Source: Plotosus lineatus (taxonomy: Eukaryota; Chordata; Actinopteri; Siluriformes; Plotosidae). From it: DNA of 64,000 nucleotides. Below, piece by piece: positions 34,050-45,072 of the stretch. The stretch covers positions 7,564,161-7,628,160 of the forward strand of contig CM045735.1 of assembly GCA_024760905.1 (NCBI GenBank), given 5' to 3'. The notes under the pieces were generated by a model that was given only the letters and a program-made list of their open reading frames with translations, ran no database searches and was not told the origin of the DNA. The translations under genes were made by a program, and so were the position numbers. How positions within the stretch are numbered: the first letter of the stretch is position 1; the number at the start of each line of letters is the position of its first letter.

Positions 34050-34081
34050 ACCATTATTATTATTATTATTATTATTATTAT
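34050..34081. repeat. (TTA)n microsatellite
   Basis: About ten ATT units. Confidence 0.95.
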
Positions 34082-34084
34082 CGA

Positions 34085-34239
34085 ACATTTTACAAGGTTA
34101 GCACATAGACCTCGCAGTCTGAGTCCCAGGCATGTGCGTTTCCATGTGGAACAGTGTACCGGTTTCTTCCTGGTACTCTGGTTTCCTCCCACAATCCAAC
34201 GACATGCATGTTAGGCGACCCAACTGTTTGAAATAGGGG
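34085..34239 (+). mobile_element. SINE family A fragment
   Basis: Head remnant GGTTAGCACATAGACC and body CTCCCACAATCCAACGACATG; cut off by the next SINE. Confidence 0.7.
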
Positions 34240-34515
34240 CAACCATATAGCTTCACGGTTAGCACAGCAGCTTTGATTCCCAAACCAGCGCGATAAACGT
34301 GAGGCAGTGAGGGAGTGAGCAGCGTCTTCCCTTCCCTCCACATGGCTGAAGTGCCCTGAACAAAGCACTTAAGCACTCGCTGCTCTCTGTGTGCCCCTAG
34401 TGTGTATGTGTGTGTGTGTGTGTGTGTGTGGGGGCTGCTATGGGTGTGTGTGTGTTCACTCTGGATGGGTTAAAAACAGAGGAAATAATTTCCCTTATGG
34501 GATTAATACAGTATA
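34240..34515 (+). mobile_element. SINE family E copy
   Basis: Head TAGCTTCACGGTTAGCACAG, middle CTGAAGTGCCCTGAACAAAG, (GT)n at 34,404-34,430, tail CCCTTATGGGATTAATACAG. Confidence 0.8.
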
Positions 34516-34529
34516 TATTAAAATCAAAA

Positions 34530-34680
34530 ATCAAAATTGCCTATTGGTGTGAGTGTCAATGGTTTTGTGTGTTGCTCTGTGATGGACCGCTGAACTGTCC
34601 CATCCAGTGTCGGCGAAGGTGGGCACCAGCCTCCTCGCAACCGTATTTGTAGGATTAATACGTTCAACAAATAAGTGAGA
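34530..34680 (+). mobile_element. SINE family A tail
   Basis: GTGTTGCTCTGTGATGGACC to CAACCGTATTTGTAGGATTA, the end of a family A copy, immediately after the family E unit. Confidence 0.65.
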
Positions 34681-34699
34681 GAGTAACTCAAACAGTATA

Positions 34700-35083
34700 G
34701 TTAAATTAATACAGTTTATTATTTATTTTGGGGGGGGGTTTTTTTGGGGGGGGGTGGACAGCAGGCATGGGAATGCCTGTCTTACTTCCTGTTTAAAATT
34801 CATTTCTGCGTGGGCGCGTGATACAGAAGGTAATATCTGATGGGTGGGAATTGGATACAACTAAATTAGAGAGAAAATGGGGGGTTCATGTTTGCTATGA
34901 TGTCATTTTTCTACTTTTTCAAGAATAAACATAATGCCTGCTTATATCTCATCCACAAATCAAACCCAGCTTTCTCAACCCAAACTCATGAATATTTGAT
35001 GGAATAAGAATGGGATGGCGATCGAGATAGGCCCAAGGCTAATGGGAAACCCCCTCCCAACCCCAAGCGTGCACACAAAAGCA
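34700..35083 (+). promoter_or_regulatory. Thymosin-beta upstream region
   Basis: Sequence just upstream of the first thymosin-beta exon, containing a G-rich tract (34,729-34,756) and a CRE/AP-1-like TGATGTCA at 34,900. An ACAAAAG near 35,075 sits roughly where a TATA-type element would be. The region is placed by its position; no element is proven. Confidence 0.35.
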
Positions 35084-35147
35084 GGCTCGTCTTACCAGCC
35101 TTCACAGACCGACTGCAGCCGGACTCCTATGACACACCCTCAACCTG
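35084..35147 (+). other. tmsb: Thymosin-beta exon 1 (5' UTR, start approximate)
   Basis: Non-coding leader ending CTCAACCTG, followed by the consensus donor GTAAGA at 35,148. A separate 5' UTR exon is usual in vertebrate thymosin-beta genes. The start is a guess; the 3' boundary is well supported. The acceptor of the next exon is TTTAG at 35,616. Confidence 0.65.
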
Positions 35148-35489
35148 GTAAGACAACTGCATGTTATCATTTGTTTGATAGTCTGAGCGTGTGAGAGGGG
35201 ACTTCACGCCGTCGTGATTTTAGTACAGGTATAAAGGTTGAAACTAAGAAATGAGAAGAAGTGATGAAAGGGAAGGTCAGGATGTAGCTGGTGAAAGGAC
35301 ACGGAGAAGAACAAAGGGGATTCGGTGAAGGACTGAAGGGACATCAGTTAAACAATCCACTTATATCCTGAACACGTGCCAAGAACATCTGTCTCTCTTT
35401 CATTTCGATCCACTCCTTCATTTATTCCTTCTTTTCCCAGTCAATGGACATAATGAGAAATTTGTCCAATGATAACCCCACCCTATCTG

Positions 35490-35491
<2 letters not shown>

Positions 35492-35543
<52 letters not shown>
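35492..35543. repeat. (TG)n microsatellite in thymosin-beta intron 1
   Basis: About 25 TG units, 74 bp upstream of the exon 2 acceptor. Confidence 0.96.
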
Positions 35544-35551
<8 letters not shown>

Positions 35552-35627
35552 TCCAGCTGAATTCGAAATTAAATGAGCTCAGTGTATCTTATATAGTACG
35601 TATCCATTCTGTTTAGTCATAACAATC

Positions 35628-38600
35628 ATGGCCGACAAACCCAGCATGGTGGAAATCACAAGCTTCGATAAAACAAAGCTGAAGAAGACGCAAACCCAAG
35701 AGAAGAATCCTTTACCAACCAAAGATGGTGAGTGTCATTTTTTTCCCCATTGTTCCTTCATCCCGTTTGTGCAGAAATAGTCCGAGACCTTGAGATGACC
35801 TCAACGGACAATTTGCCTGCCATAAAAACCCCAGAAGAAGAAATAAAAAAAATAATAATAAAAAAATAAAAAGGGGTGTCGTTCCTCCTACTACCAAATA
35901 TCTAATCTCACTCACTCACTCATTTGATAATAAGCCACCTAATCCTACTACTAGGGCAGCAGGGAGGCTAGAGCCTATCTCGGCTGACACTGGGCGAAGT
36001 CATGATATACCCTGAACAATTTACCGGTCCATTGTGGTGCATAAACACACACAACCTGTGTAAAAACTCATGCTCACGGCTACAGGCAATTTGGAACGGC
36101 CGGTTCATTTCATGTGCATGTCGTTGGACTGTGGGAGAAAACCGGAGTACCCTGAGGAAATCCACGTAAGCATAGGAGAACGTACAAATCCACGTAGAAA
36201 CGTCCAAGCCTGGGACCCGAGTCCACGACCTTCTTTCTGTGAGGCGATCTACTAATATATACTTAATAAATAACATTTTGCAGATAAAATCGTAAATCAA
36301 AAGTGTTTTAAGTTACTCAGCCAAATTATGGATCGGATCACAAAATCTTTTTTGGGCCGGACAGTTTTCAAAGAAATACCACGGCAACTTCGCATAAAGC
36401 AAATTCCGTTCTGTCCGTTTGTCTTCATGTACCAAAGTTGCATTTATATAAATAGTTCTGGTGAGACGGTAGCGTAGTGATTAGCATATCCGCCACGCAT
36501 GTTCATAGTGGTTAGCTCAACACTTTGAATGTTCTCCCCATGCTGGCGTGGGTTTCCTCTGGGTACTCTGGTTTCCTCCACAGTCCAAAGATAAAGCCAG
36601 AAAGCTGGTGTTCATGTACAAGTTCCAAATCGTCCCTAGGTAGGAGTATGAATATGTATGATTTTGTGTACGTTGATCCTTCAATGGTCTGGTAAGCTGT
36701 TCAGGGTGTACCCCACCTTCACCTCGTTTCAGCTGAGATAGGGAGCAGCCTACCCATAACCTTATTAGAATTAAGTGGCTCAGCAAATGAGTGAGTGAAT
36801 AAATAGAGCTGTTATGTTTAATAACGCTTTTGATATCATTGAGGCTTCTTTATTCAAATAACCAACGCACAGATAAGACGGTTGAGTCATTGCGGTAAAA
36901 CAGAAACACAAAAAACAGACGACACGCGGCCTGTTGGTTTTTCTACCTGTGGCTCATTTCTAATCTAATCAGCAGTTTTGTGTGTTTTGTCGATACGGAG
37001 TGAAAATACGCAGCTGCTGCCCAAGTCACGTGTGTGAAACGAGCTCATTCAGCCAGCTGCTGAGTCCTCACATCAAGACAACCCACGTTTCAACAAGTTC
37101 ACGCGACATGCGCTCGTGTATATTATGTTACATCACACATTAAACAAATTAGTGATAATTTAGATAGTTTACCACGAACCTTAAAATCACACTAGTCACA
37201 CATGTGACAGATATCAAGTGTCGCTGTGAGCCCACTATAGCCAGTGTCAAACTCATGAAAACGGCCCTCGTACCTGCAGTGGCAAAAAAAAGAGAGAAAT
37301 ATGTCACGTGATACGAGATAAAGATATTCAGTATGTTTCTATACATTAAGATTACAATTAGATTTACGTACTATTTTTACTATTGTTATTTTGGACCTCA
37401 TTGCTTAGGCTGGTGCCCTTGCGACCCGACCCGGGATTAAGCGGAAGAAGAGAAAATGACAGAGTTGACTATTTTTTTTACAATAAACATATCTGGATGA
37501 TCTTTTTAATTTGAAATTTTCCACCCACTCTCCCCAATAAATATCTCATCTTAGTATAATCAAGACAAATATATAATTTTTTAAATTTTATAAATAATGA
37601 AAATGAATTTACACTTATGAAAAATGCTTTCTGAGCCTTCACTCACTCATTTTAGTCTAACCGCTTAATCCTAATAAACTCGCAGGCAGGCCGGAGCCTG
37701 TCTCAGCTGACTCTGGATGAGGCCAGGGTACACCCTGAACAGCTCACTAGATCACCGTAGGGCCAACAAATACAGCCATTCATACTCACATTAGCATCTT
37801 CTTTTCCTTTTGACTTTTTCCCTTTTCCAGGGGTCGCCACAGCGAGTCTTCTGATTCGCATGTTTGATTTGGCATGGGTTTTCACATCGGATGCCCCTCC
37901 AGATACAACCCTTTAGCAAAGGGCAGAAACACCCTGACGGCTATGCAGCTACTCTTTACGAAAGTCAGCAATAGTTCTTTTACATGAACTTCTCACCATA
38001 GACAGTGAGAGACTTGGCTGGCCTTTGATACCCCAGTTAGCTGCACTGGGGGGGGGGGGGGGGGGGTGACAACCTTGTGGAGAGTGGGACTCGAACCCCC
38101 GACCTTAGGATCAGCGATCCAGCGCTTTTACCACCAGGCCACCACTGCCTCATTCATATTAACATTAGCATGAAACATGAAAACGACAGCCCAGGCATTC
38201 TAACCACTATGCCATCCCGAAATGTCTTATATGAGCAAGTCAATTCTCAGCATTCACCCACAAGAGCTGAACAGTCGTTTCTTTAACCAACGACATCACA
38301 GAATGACACTAAAACACCAAAAAGTCAAAAATCAGTCAAATTGCAAACTCCAAGACTTTGATGCTTGGCTTGTTGATGTTATAATTTGCTTGAATGACTC
38401 AGCAAAAACAGAAAAAAAAATTCTGGGGACAAATCGAGTTACTTTTCCAGCCCATTTAACGTAGTATATGTTAATCTTGATACGTCTCTTCAGCTGACAT
38501 TGCAGCCACTTAAAGCAGGATTATTGATTCGCCTTCGGTGAGTAACACTGGTAAATCTACCAGAATGTGTTCAGTTTGCAGCCAATCACTGATCACCATG

Positions 38601-38683
38601 GGCACCTCAACGAACCACTGATCATCATAGGCCCCAATAACCAATCCACATGGCGTCCCCCATTCAATCACTAACTACCATGT

Positions 38684-38721
<38 letters not shown>

Positions 38722-39045
38722 AACCAATTATTGATCACCATGGGCCCCCCCCATAACCAATCATTGATCGGCACGGCTCCCCCCCACACCACATCCAATC
38801 ACTAATTACCATACTCACACACCTGCACACATACAATCAATCACTGATGACCATGGGCGCCCACAACCAATCACTATGATTTGCTGGCTTTGACATAGCT
38901 TTAAAACATGCAAGCTTATACATCTGGTGCAGAGAAATAAAATGTAAATGGTCAAATCATCAATGATATACAACTGAAGTTGCTTGATTTTATTTATTTT
39001 ATTATTTCAGCTATCGAGCAAGAGAGGAGAGAATCGTCATCTTGA
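35628..39045 (+). CDS. tmsb: Thymosin beta (actin-monomer-binding peptide)
   Basis: Coding exons are 35,628-35,727 (100 nt) and 39,011-39,045 (35 nt), joined after the first base of codon 34 with GT-AG borders (GTGAGT at 35,728; TTTCAG before 39,011). The product has 44 residues, the family's normal size. It begins [20 protein letters not shown], has the actin-binding core [15 protein letters not shown] (18-32) and ends [11 protein letters not shown]. It is a cytosolic peptide that sequesters G-actin, with the N-terminal helix and the LKKT region contacting actin. The intron position matches other vertebrate genes. Unusual points are Q instead of E after LKKT, DA instead of ET at 33-34, and a C-terminus with RR and SSS. 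The family is certain; which teleost paralogue this is cannot be decided here. The start ATG lies 11 bases inside the exon. Confidence 0.96.
35925..36262 (-). mobile_element. SINE family A copy
   Basis: Tail GCAGGGAGGCTAGAGCC, body TGCATGTCGTTGGACTGTGG, head remnant CTTTCTGTGAGGCGATC. Confidence 0.8.
36455..36800 (+). mobile_element. SINE family A copy
   Basis: Head GGTAGCGTAGTGATTAGC, body CCTCCACAGTCCAAAGATAA, tail AGCTGTTCAGGGTGTACCCC and a short TGAG-rich end. Confidence 0.82.
37640..38215 (-). mobile_element. SINE family A split by a family B SINE
   Basis: The family A tail (37,660-37,795) and head remnant (38,190-38,215, TCTAACCACTATGCC) are separated by the family B unit at 37,797-38,149. 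CATTAGCAT is repeated on both sides (about 37,788 and 38,163), a plausible target duplication. Confidence 0.75.
37797..38149 (-). mobile_element. SINE family B with LINE-type tail, complete
   Basis: The low end is LINE-type (TTTTGACTTTTTCCC, GTCGCCACAGCGAGTC). The middle contains GAAAGTCAGCAATAGTTC and a 19-G tract (38,048-38,066). The high end is the tRNA-like head (minus strand: TGGCCTGGTGGTAAAAGC; GGGGGTTCGAGTCCC). Confidence 0.85.
38575..38880. repeat. Degenerate minisatellite
   Basis: Some seven diverged units of about 35-60 bp of the type AACCAATCACTGATCACCATG followed by GGCNCCC or CACACA expansions, including (CA)n at 38,688-38,717. Confidence 0.75.
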
Positions 39046-39380
39046 AAGCAGACATTAATAAGATCAAGACAGAAGAAATAAGCATGAGACAAGTGAAGAG
39101 ATTAATACACACCTGCCTCAGTGTGAAACTTGTATGATGTCATGAATGATTCTACAAAAGCCCCATTTCTTTTTCATTATGCAATTATTTCTTTTTTTAA
39201 TATGCTGTTGGTGAATGTTTGAGTTGTCTTTGAATGAATTAAAACCTAAATGAGTTTTAAAAAATGCTATAATTTGTAAGCTTGGAAATACTTTCATGAC
39301 GATTTTTGTGTATAAAATCCTGCAGTACCTCTTATGACCACATGATGGCAAAATAAACACTGTTTCAAAGAATAGTGGAC
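39046..39380 (+). other. tmsb: Thymosin-beta 3' UTR and poly(A) signal
   Basis: Follows the TGA at 39,043-39,045. AATAAA at 39,352-39,357 is the best poly(A) signal; the exact cleavage site is inferred. Confidence 0.7.
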
Positions 39381-39554
39381 AAAGATATACGGAGATGGAA
39401 GTGAGAAGTGCTTATCGAGACTTAAAAATGTAAAAAGTTTTAAAATACACTAAAAAAAAAAAAAAAAAATTAATAAAAATCTGTATTTGAGGGAGTGGCT
39501 GGAAGCTTGTGAGTTTGAACCCTCAAACTGTGAATAATAATATTAGATTCTGGC

Positions 39555-40370
39555 TGAGTAAATAGAATGGCATGGTGGCGCAGAACACACATCACACCTG
39601 CAGGACCCAATCATGGGCTCAGTTTCACATGTTGCCCTCAGGTGTACATGGGTTTCTTGAAAGTGCACCGGTTTCCTCCTATCCATCCATCCACCATCTG
39701 TACCACTATCCATCAGGATCACAGAAAATTACGAGGAGGAAACCAGGGTACCCGGAGGAAACCCATGCAAGAGGAGAGCCTGCAAAATCAAAACAAAAGT
39801 ATTTTGGACGTCTCAGTGGTGAGCATGAACCAAAATATTTGGAGTATTGTTTTCAAGTGCAGTACTTACTCAATCAGTCATGTGCCAAATCTTTTATTAG
39901 GGTCACAGGGACGGCGTTGGAGAGTGGAGCATATGTCGACCGACACTGGGTAAAGGCATGGTACAGCCTAAATGGCTTGCCAGACCATCACACGCCCAAC
40001 ATGCATCCAGCCACTCACACTCTCAACCACACCGAGGGGTAATTCTCGAATAGCCATTTTAGCCTGATGTGCATGTCTTTGGACTCTGATAGGAAACTAG
40101 AGCACCCGAAGCATGGGAGGGACATGCAAACTCCATGCTTACTGCTCACATTTCTGTACAGAGTTGCACTCTTTTTCATTTGTAAGGTGGACATGTCAAC
40201 TAATAGACACAGAATAATTGCACTCATAACGATCAGGTCACACTGCGATGGTCTGGCATGCGATTCAGGGTGTACCGCACCTTCGTCCAGGGTCAACCGA
40301 GATAGGCTCCAGCCTCCCCGTGACCCTAGTTGAATTAAGCGTTTCGGCAAATCGAGTAAGTGAGTGAATA
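39555..40370. mobile_element. Cluster of SINE family A pieces
   Basis: Several family A segments lie in both orientations: a plus head at 39,570 (ATGGTGGCGCAG), a minus body/tail around 39,735-40,130, and a plus tail at 40,245-40,365 (GATGGTCTGGCATGCGATTC to AAGCGTTTCGGC). Confidence 0.7.
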
Positions 40371-40374
40371 AGTA

Positions 40375-40955
40375 TTTATAATAGGCATTAAATAATCTAG
40401 AACTCAATGAATGCAAATAGATAAAATGGAATTGAATGAAATTAAAGAATAATGGACTGGTTAAGGTCAGGTTTTATTTAGGAAACATGAGCAACTCATG
40501 TTCCATTGAGAGTGTGCATGGGAGAGGAAAAACAAAAAACATGTTCACACACTGCCCTTGGAGAGTTCCAGACTTTCTGATTAGCAGGTGATCATTTCTC
40601 AGAAAAGTACAATGTTTTCGTAATACTGAATACAGCGCCCTTTCTACCCACCCTCACGTGTTATTCTGCAGTCAGGGGGACAACCACAAAATTATTCATA
40701 GTTCATCACAGGGTCAGAGACACCGCAGTCTTTGCTCCAAAAAGTACCGCAGTGCACAGAAATAAAAAAAATATATTATAACCATCTCATTTATAATATC
40801 CAAACTGTAAAGGTACAGCTCAACAGATGGAAATGATCGAGAAGTGCCACCTGTATTTCGACTGGGCAGCGAATGGAGTTTCTGTGATCACTCTGAAACA
40901 GCACAGTCAGCCTCCAACAAAAGCAAGGGCTCAGAAGAAATTCTTTCATTCATTC
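40375..40955. other. Spacer
   Basis: No gene or repeat recognised. Confidence 0.45.
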
Positions 40956-41095
40956 ATTCACTCATTCATTCATTCATTCTCTGAACTGCTTAATCCTAAT
41001 TAGGGTCACGGGGAGGCTAGTGCCCATCTCAGTGGACTCGGAGCGAGGGCAGGTACACCCTGGACAGCTTGCCAGGCCATCGCAGGGCATAAGAA
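40945..41095 (-). mobile_element. SINE family A/B tail fragment
   Basis: CATT repeats, then CTGCTTAATCCTAATTAGGG to GCCAGGCCATCGCAGGGC. Confidence 0.75.
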
Positions 41096-41514
41096 GTCCA
41101 TTGCATCATAAATTTTGTAATTAATTATCAGGAGGATGATGATAATCATGATGCTCATAAATCTGTATGAAGTAAACCATCCTTATGTACGTGTTCTTTC
41201 AAAAAGGAAGTCGTTTCTTTAGTGTATTTAAGGAGGAATCAATGACTCTATAGTTCTAAACCTGCACGTGCCATCGTTGGTGCAAATACAAACATTACAA
41301 ATAAAAAATCAATTTGTATAGAGTTTATGACATTTTCTCTCGTCTATTTATATAAGCCTGTTTTGCTGATAACGTCCAAGCCCAACACGCTCCTTGGCAG
41401 GCATGCCAACAAGACTCTGGGTCAAGTGCAAATCGACACAATCTTCTTATTCTGATCAACTTTATTTAAAAAATTTTCGTACTAAGAAAGTAAAAGCATG
41501 TAATTTGGTCAGAA

Positions 41515-41598
41515 AAGTGCACATTTCGGCTTGTTTTCAGAAAAAACTGATGGTGAGGCCACTGTGCCAAAGATGAAAACAAGCCGAAATGTGCACTT
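41515..41598. repeat. Perfect 25-bp inverted repeat
   Basis: Arms 41,515-41,539 and 41,574-41,598 are perfectly complementary (each contains TTTCGGCTTGTTTTC or its complement), with a 34-base spacer. Confidence 0.93.
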
Positions 41599-41599
41599 G

Positions 41600-43160
41600 A
41601 AAACAACCAATCAGATTGCTTCAGTCAGAAGGCATCAGTCCCCACTGCATGGGTAAGTTGCATGAGTGTGAGAAAGTATTTTAGAAAGACACATGTTGAT
41701 ATGGCTGCATCTTCTCTTCGCAGGAAGTTTGTGCTTCAGCAGAAAATGAAAGGTCTCATTCTGAACGAGCTACAAACCGGATTGCATAAAAATTGGGACA
41801 CTATACAAATTATGAATGCAAATCATGTGGAAAGGCCAAATTTCAGTATTTTATTATGAATAGAACATAGATGACAGGTAAAAAGTCATTTTAAAGGGGA
41901 AAAAAAAATGTTGATTTTAAATTTCATGGTGTCAACAAAGCTGGGACAGGTAGCACTAAGAGGCTGGAAAGGTTAATTGCATTTATACAACAGCAGGTCT
42001 ATACAACAGGTTTGTGCGACAGCATGGCTTTGTAGTGTAATTAACAAGCCTCTTGTCAGTCCAAATCTCTCTCTTATTGAAACTGTATGGTACTTCATAA
42101 AGATGTACATCAGCAAATTGATAGTTGACAACCAAGTGTAGTTTTATGTCAAATGGTGAAATGTCCAATATGAGCAGAGAAAAGTAATCCAGGGTTGGAT
42201 CAAATTAATTTCAAGATGCCACAGCAAACAAACGTGTCGTGTACAGTACTATATTAGGATCCAGGTTGAAAATAAGTATTAATTCAAGTCTGTTCGCATA
42301 AAAACACGATTCTGGGTTTACCATTTGATCATTTTGTTCATATCGTTTCAAAATATTTTCACTACAGCCAAGTAAAACTAGGTGAACCGGACTTAAAAGG
42401 GAACGTGCAGATAATTCTGCAAACATACCAGGAATGATAGCGTAAAGCCAGAGTCAATATGGTAGATAAGGCGAACTTTTGGCCTTGACAGGTCAATCAT
42501 ATTTCTGAAAATAGATTTCAAATAACTAGAATTAAAAAATATATTCTGACAGCTGATCACAAAAGAATAGACAGATGTGCAGATTGAACAGAGGTAAATA
42601 TGGAGGTATGGTTGACGGAGCTGATTGGTCCTGATCTATCCAGCAATCAAGTGGTTTTGACATTATGTCATAGACTGTTAATTACTCTCCTCTAAAGAAA
42701 AGAGTGACAATAGTTTTAAAATACACTACCTAAATATTAGCATGAAATTTAACACATCTCTCTGGCAAGTAAAGTGTTTGTACCCCAAAATGTACTCAAC
42801 CCCATTAAAGCAACATTAGGCATCACAACATTTTAATTATATAATTTTTATAATAGATTGATGTCTAATTGGGGCGTTGTTTTGAACTGCTAAATCACTT
42901 TTTCTGGTGGCATGTCCCTGAAGCCTCTTCCGGGAAAAATGAAATGTTCTGGGAGACTTCATGTCCTTCATGACACAAAGGCGAAATCACAAAATTCTTC
43001 GAAAGATTTCTTTCCAAAACAAAGCCAAAGGTTTTGAGACATCCCTCTATGTTACTGAGAAAACATTCGTAAGCACTAATTGAATATTTATTATTTTACC
43101 TCAACAATTGTAAACAGATATAGGTGTATCTTTAAAAGGGATCAGTTCCATGTGCTCAGA
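41600..43160. other. Spacer, apparently single-copy
   Basis: AT-rich. Frames up to 71 codons, none recognisable. Confidence 0.4.
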
Positions 43161-43378
43161 TACAGTCGGCCCCCAACTTACAAAGACCCCTGTGTACGAA
43201 ATCCCCGGATTACAAAAAAACGGTTTCCATCCCCGAGATACGAAACAACCCCCTCTTACGAAAAGAAATTCAAAATTCAAACGCGTCAATCAAAATTTCA
43301 CACAGCGCGAATTGCTCTCTCATTGGCTGTCTCTCAACATCCCGCCCCGCTGGCCTCCCAGATAGAGACAGAAGGAAG
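43161..43378. mobile_element. Pogo-like element, truncated
   Basis: Begins TACAGTCGGCCCCCAACTTA, related to the TACAGTAGGCCC end at 59,407. It runs through a CCAATGGGAGG-like segment and has no matching far end. Confidence 0.6.
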
Positions 43379-43748
43379 CTTCACTCTTTAGTTTAGTTTT
43401 TTAAGTTGTTTAATTCAGTAATAAATTAATTAATAATTTTTTTAAGTAGACTTTGTATTGAAATTCTTGTCTAAGCATGGTCGGCTTTACTGAAGGATTT
43501 GAATACATACGTTCATTTGAATATTTGCTAAAATCCCTAAGATTTGCACATGCTACACCTTTACCTGGGCCCATGCTGAAGCCTCATATTCTTCACAGTG
43601 TAGCCCCAAGAGAGTGTGTTCTGGTGACGGCTGGGTATAGGCCCGGTGTTCCGACATCATTCAAGGCTTAAAGAAGAATCAACATTCATTCATAACTTTT
43701 GCTAACAAACAGGTAATGAAACACATTGGAAAATAAGATTTGAATATA

Positions 43749-44303
43749 CAGTGGTACTTCACCTTACAAAATTAATCCGTTCAAGAGCCTTTTTCGTAAC
43801 CTGGATTTTTCGTGAATAGAACCGCATTTTACATGTAAAACGTGCGATTCGTTCCAAGGCCCCCAATACCACACTTGAAAAATTATAAAGGCATACCTTT
43901 TAAGGTACTTACTTTGTGTTGACCATGTCTTCTTAGCAGAGTTATAATCTTACAAATGTTCATGCAAGGTTAAAAGCCTGAGCCAAAAAATAAAGTTGCA
44001 ATGAGCACACTTGAAAAATCATGAAACAAACTCTTGCTCAAAGGAGCTGTGTCATCCCTCCTAGCCAATGGAAGGCCAACGGGGCGGGATTTTGGGAGAT
44101 AGCCAATGGGAGGGAGCTGCAACATTCCTCCTAGCCAGTGGGAGGCCAGCGGGGTGGGATGTTGGGAGATAGGTCACTGGACAGCAACTCGTGCATTGTT
44201 TGAATGGCGCATTTGCCGCGTTTCATAAGAACTTGTTTTGTATGCAGAGACAAATTTTTTTTTTCGTTGTTTGCTGGGGCTATCATAAGGTGAGATACCA
44301 CTG
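43749..44303. mobile_element. Tigger/pogo-type DNA transposon, copy 3
   Basis: Ends CAGTGGTACTTCACC and GGTGAGATACCACTG, flanked by TA. 555 bp, no transposase frame; shares GAAGACATGGTCAAC-type interior with copy 1. Confidence 0.9.
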
Positions 44304-44309
44304 TACACA

Positions 44310-44312
<3 letters not shown>

Positions 44313-44379
<67 letters not shown>

Positions 44380-44428
44380 TATACACATACATACACATAC
44401 ATATATACATACATACATACATACATAT
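44313..44428. repeat. (TA)n and (ACAT)n microsatellite
   Basis: TG, TA and ACAT repeats in series, immediately next to the ribozyme-bearing repeat. Confidence 0.95.
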
Positions 44429-44429
44429 A

Positions 44430-44548
44430 TTATATATAAAAATAAAAGGACAGAACAAAGACTTCTATTGCAACTCCATTTATCACTACAGATCTGTTTC
44501 AAGGGGTGGCGAAACCATCCTCTCTCTTCAGGTGATTACAGAAGAATT
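44430..44548 (-). mobile_element. Penelope-like terminal repeat, single arm
   Basis: About 115 bp, about 90% like the arms at 6,888-7,137, again beside a (TA)n tract. Ends in TATAATTCGTATAA-like sequence. Confidence 0.65.
44482..44536 (-). ncRNA. Hammerhead ribozyme, third copy
   Basis: Minus strand: stem I ATCAC (44,536-44,532) with GTGAT (44,486-44,482), core CTGAAGA (44,531-44,525), GAAA, four-pair stem III and GTA triplet (44,489-44,487). Stem II keeps pairing with a G-T end pair and a changed loop, so changes relative to the 7,026 copy preserve the fold. Confidence 0.78.
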
Positions 44549-44549
44549 C

Positions 44550-45068
44550 TTATAATTCGTATAATTTGGTGGTCACAGGGGGGAGGGGGGTCTCAGTCCC
44601 AATTAACAGTGGAAATTGAGAGATCCCTGTACTCACACACACCGCCACACACTTGGGACCGAGATCCCCACGCGACCACCGAAATCTGCAAAATAGGATC
44701 ACCCCCGAAACCCCCAACGGACATATACGAACATGTATATAATATCAATATATACATATTCAAAGCTATAAACGCTTATAATAACAATTAAACATTTAAA
44801 AAATTACATAAGATGTAAATCAAATATAAACACACACATACAGATGGTATTGCATGAGAAGATGACATACACAGATGCAACAGTGTAAGTAGTTTTGATT
44901 GGAGATTTTTGGTTGTTTTTTGTTGGTTTAGGGTTGTTGTTTTTATTGCATAACTGGCCTTGTTTTACGGCATTTTTTTAATTCGATGAATATTTATATA
45001 AAAAAAAAAAAAAACCATGATGCACTGAAGCCGCATGAATTGGAGCACGAAGTAGCGAGGGATCCCAA
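44550..45068. mobile_element. Pogo-like MITE, copy C, rearranged
   Basis: Contains two partial family ends (AGAGATCCCTG at 44,628; GAAGTAGCGAGGGATCCC at 45,067) and the interior CATAAGATGTAAAT. A terminal piece appears duplicated or two copies are joined. Confidence 0.7.
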
Positions 45069-45072
45069 TATC

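Larger units (their letters stand above)
35728..39010 (+). other. Thymosin-beta intron 2 with repeats
   Basis: Contains no exon I can see apart from its borders. Repeats within it are listed separately. 36,800-37,630 and 38,160-38,560 hold nothing recognisable. Confidence 0.85.
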
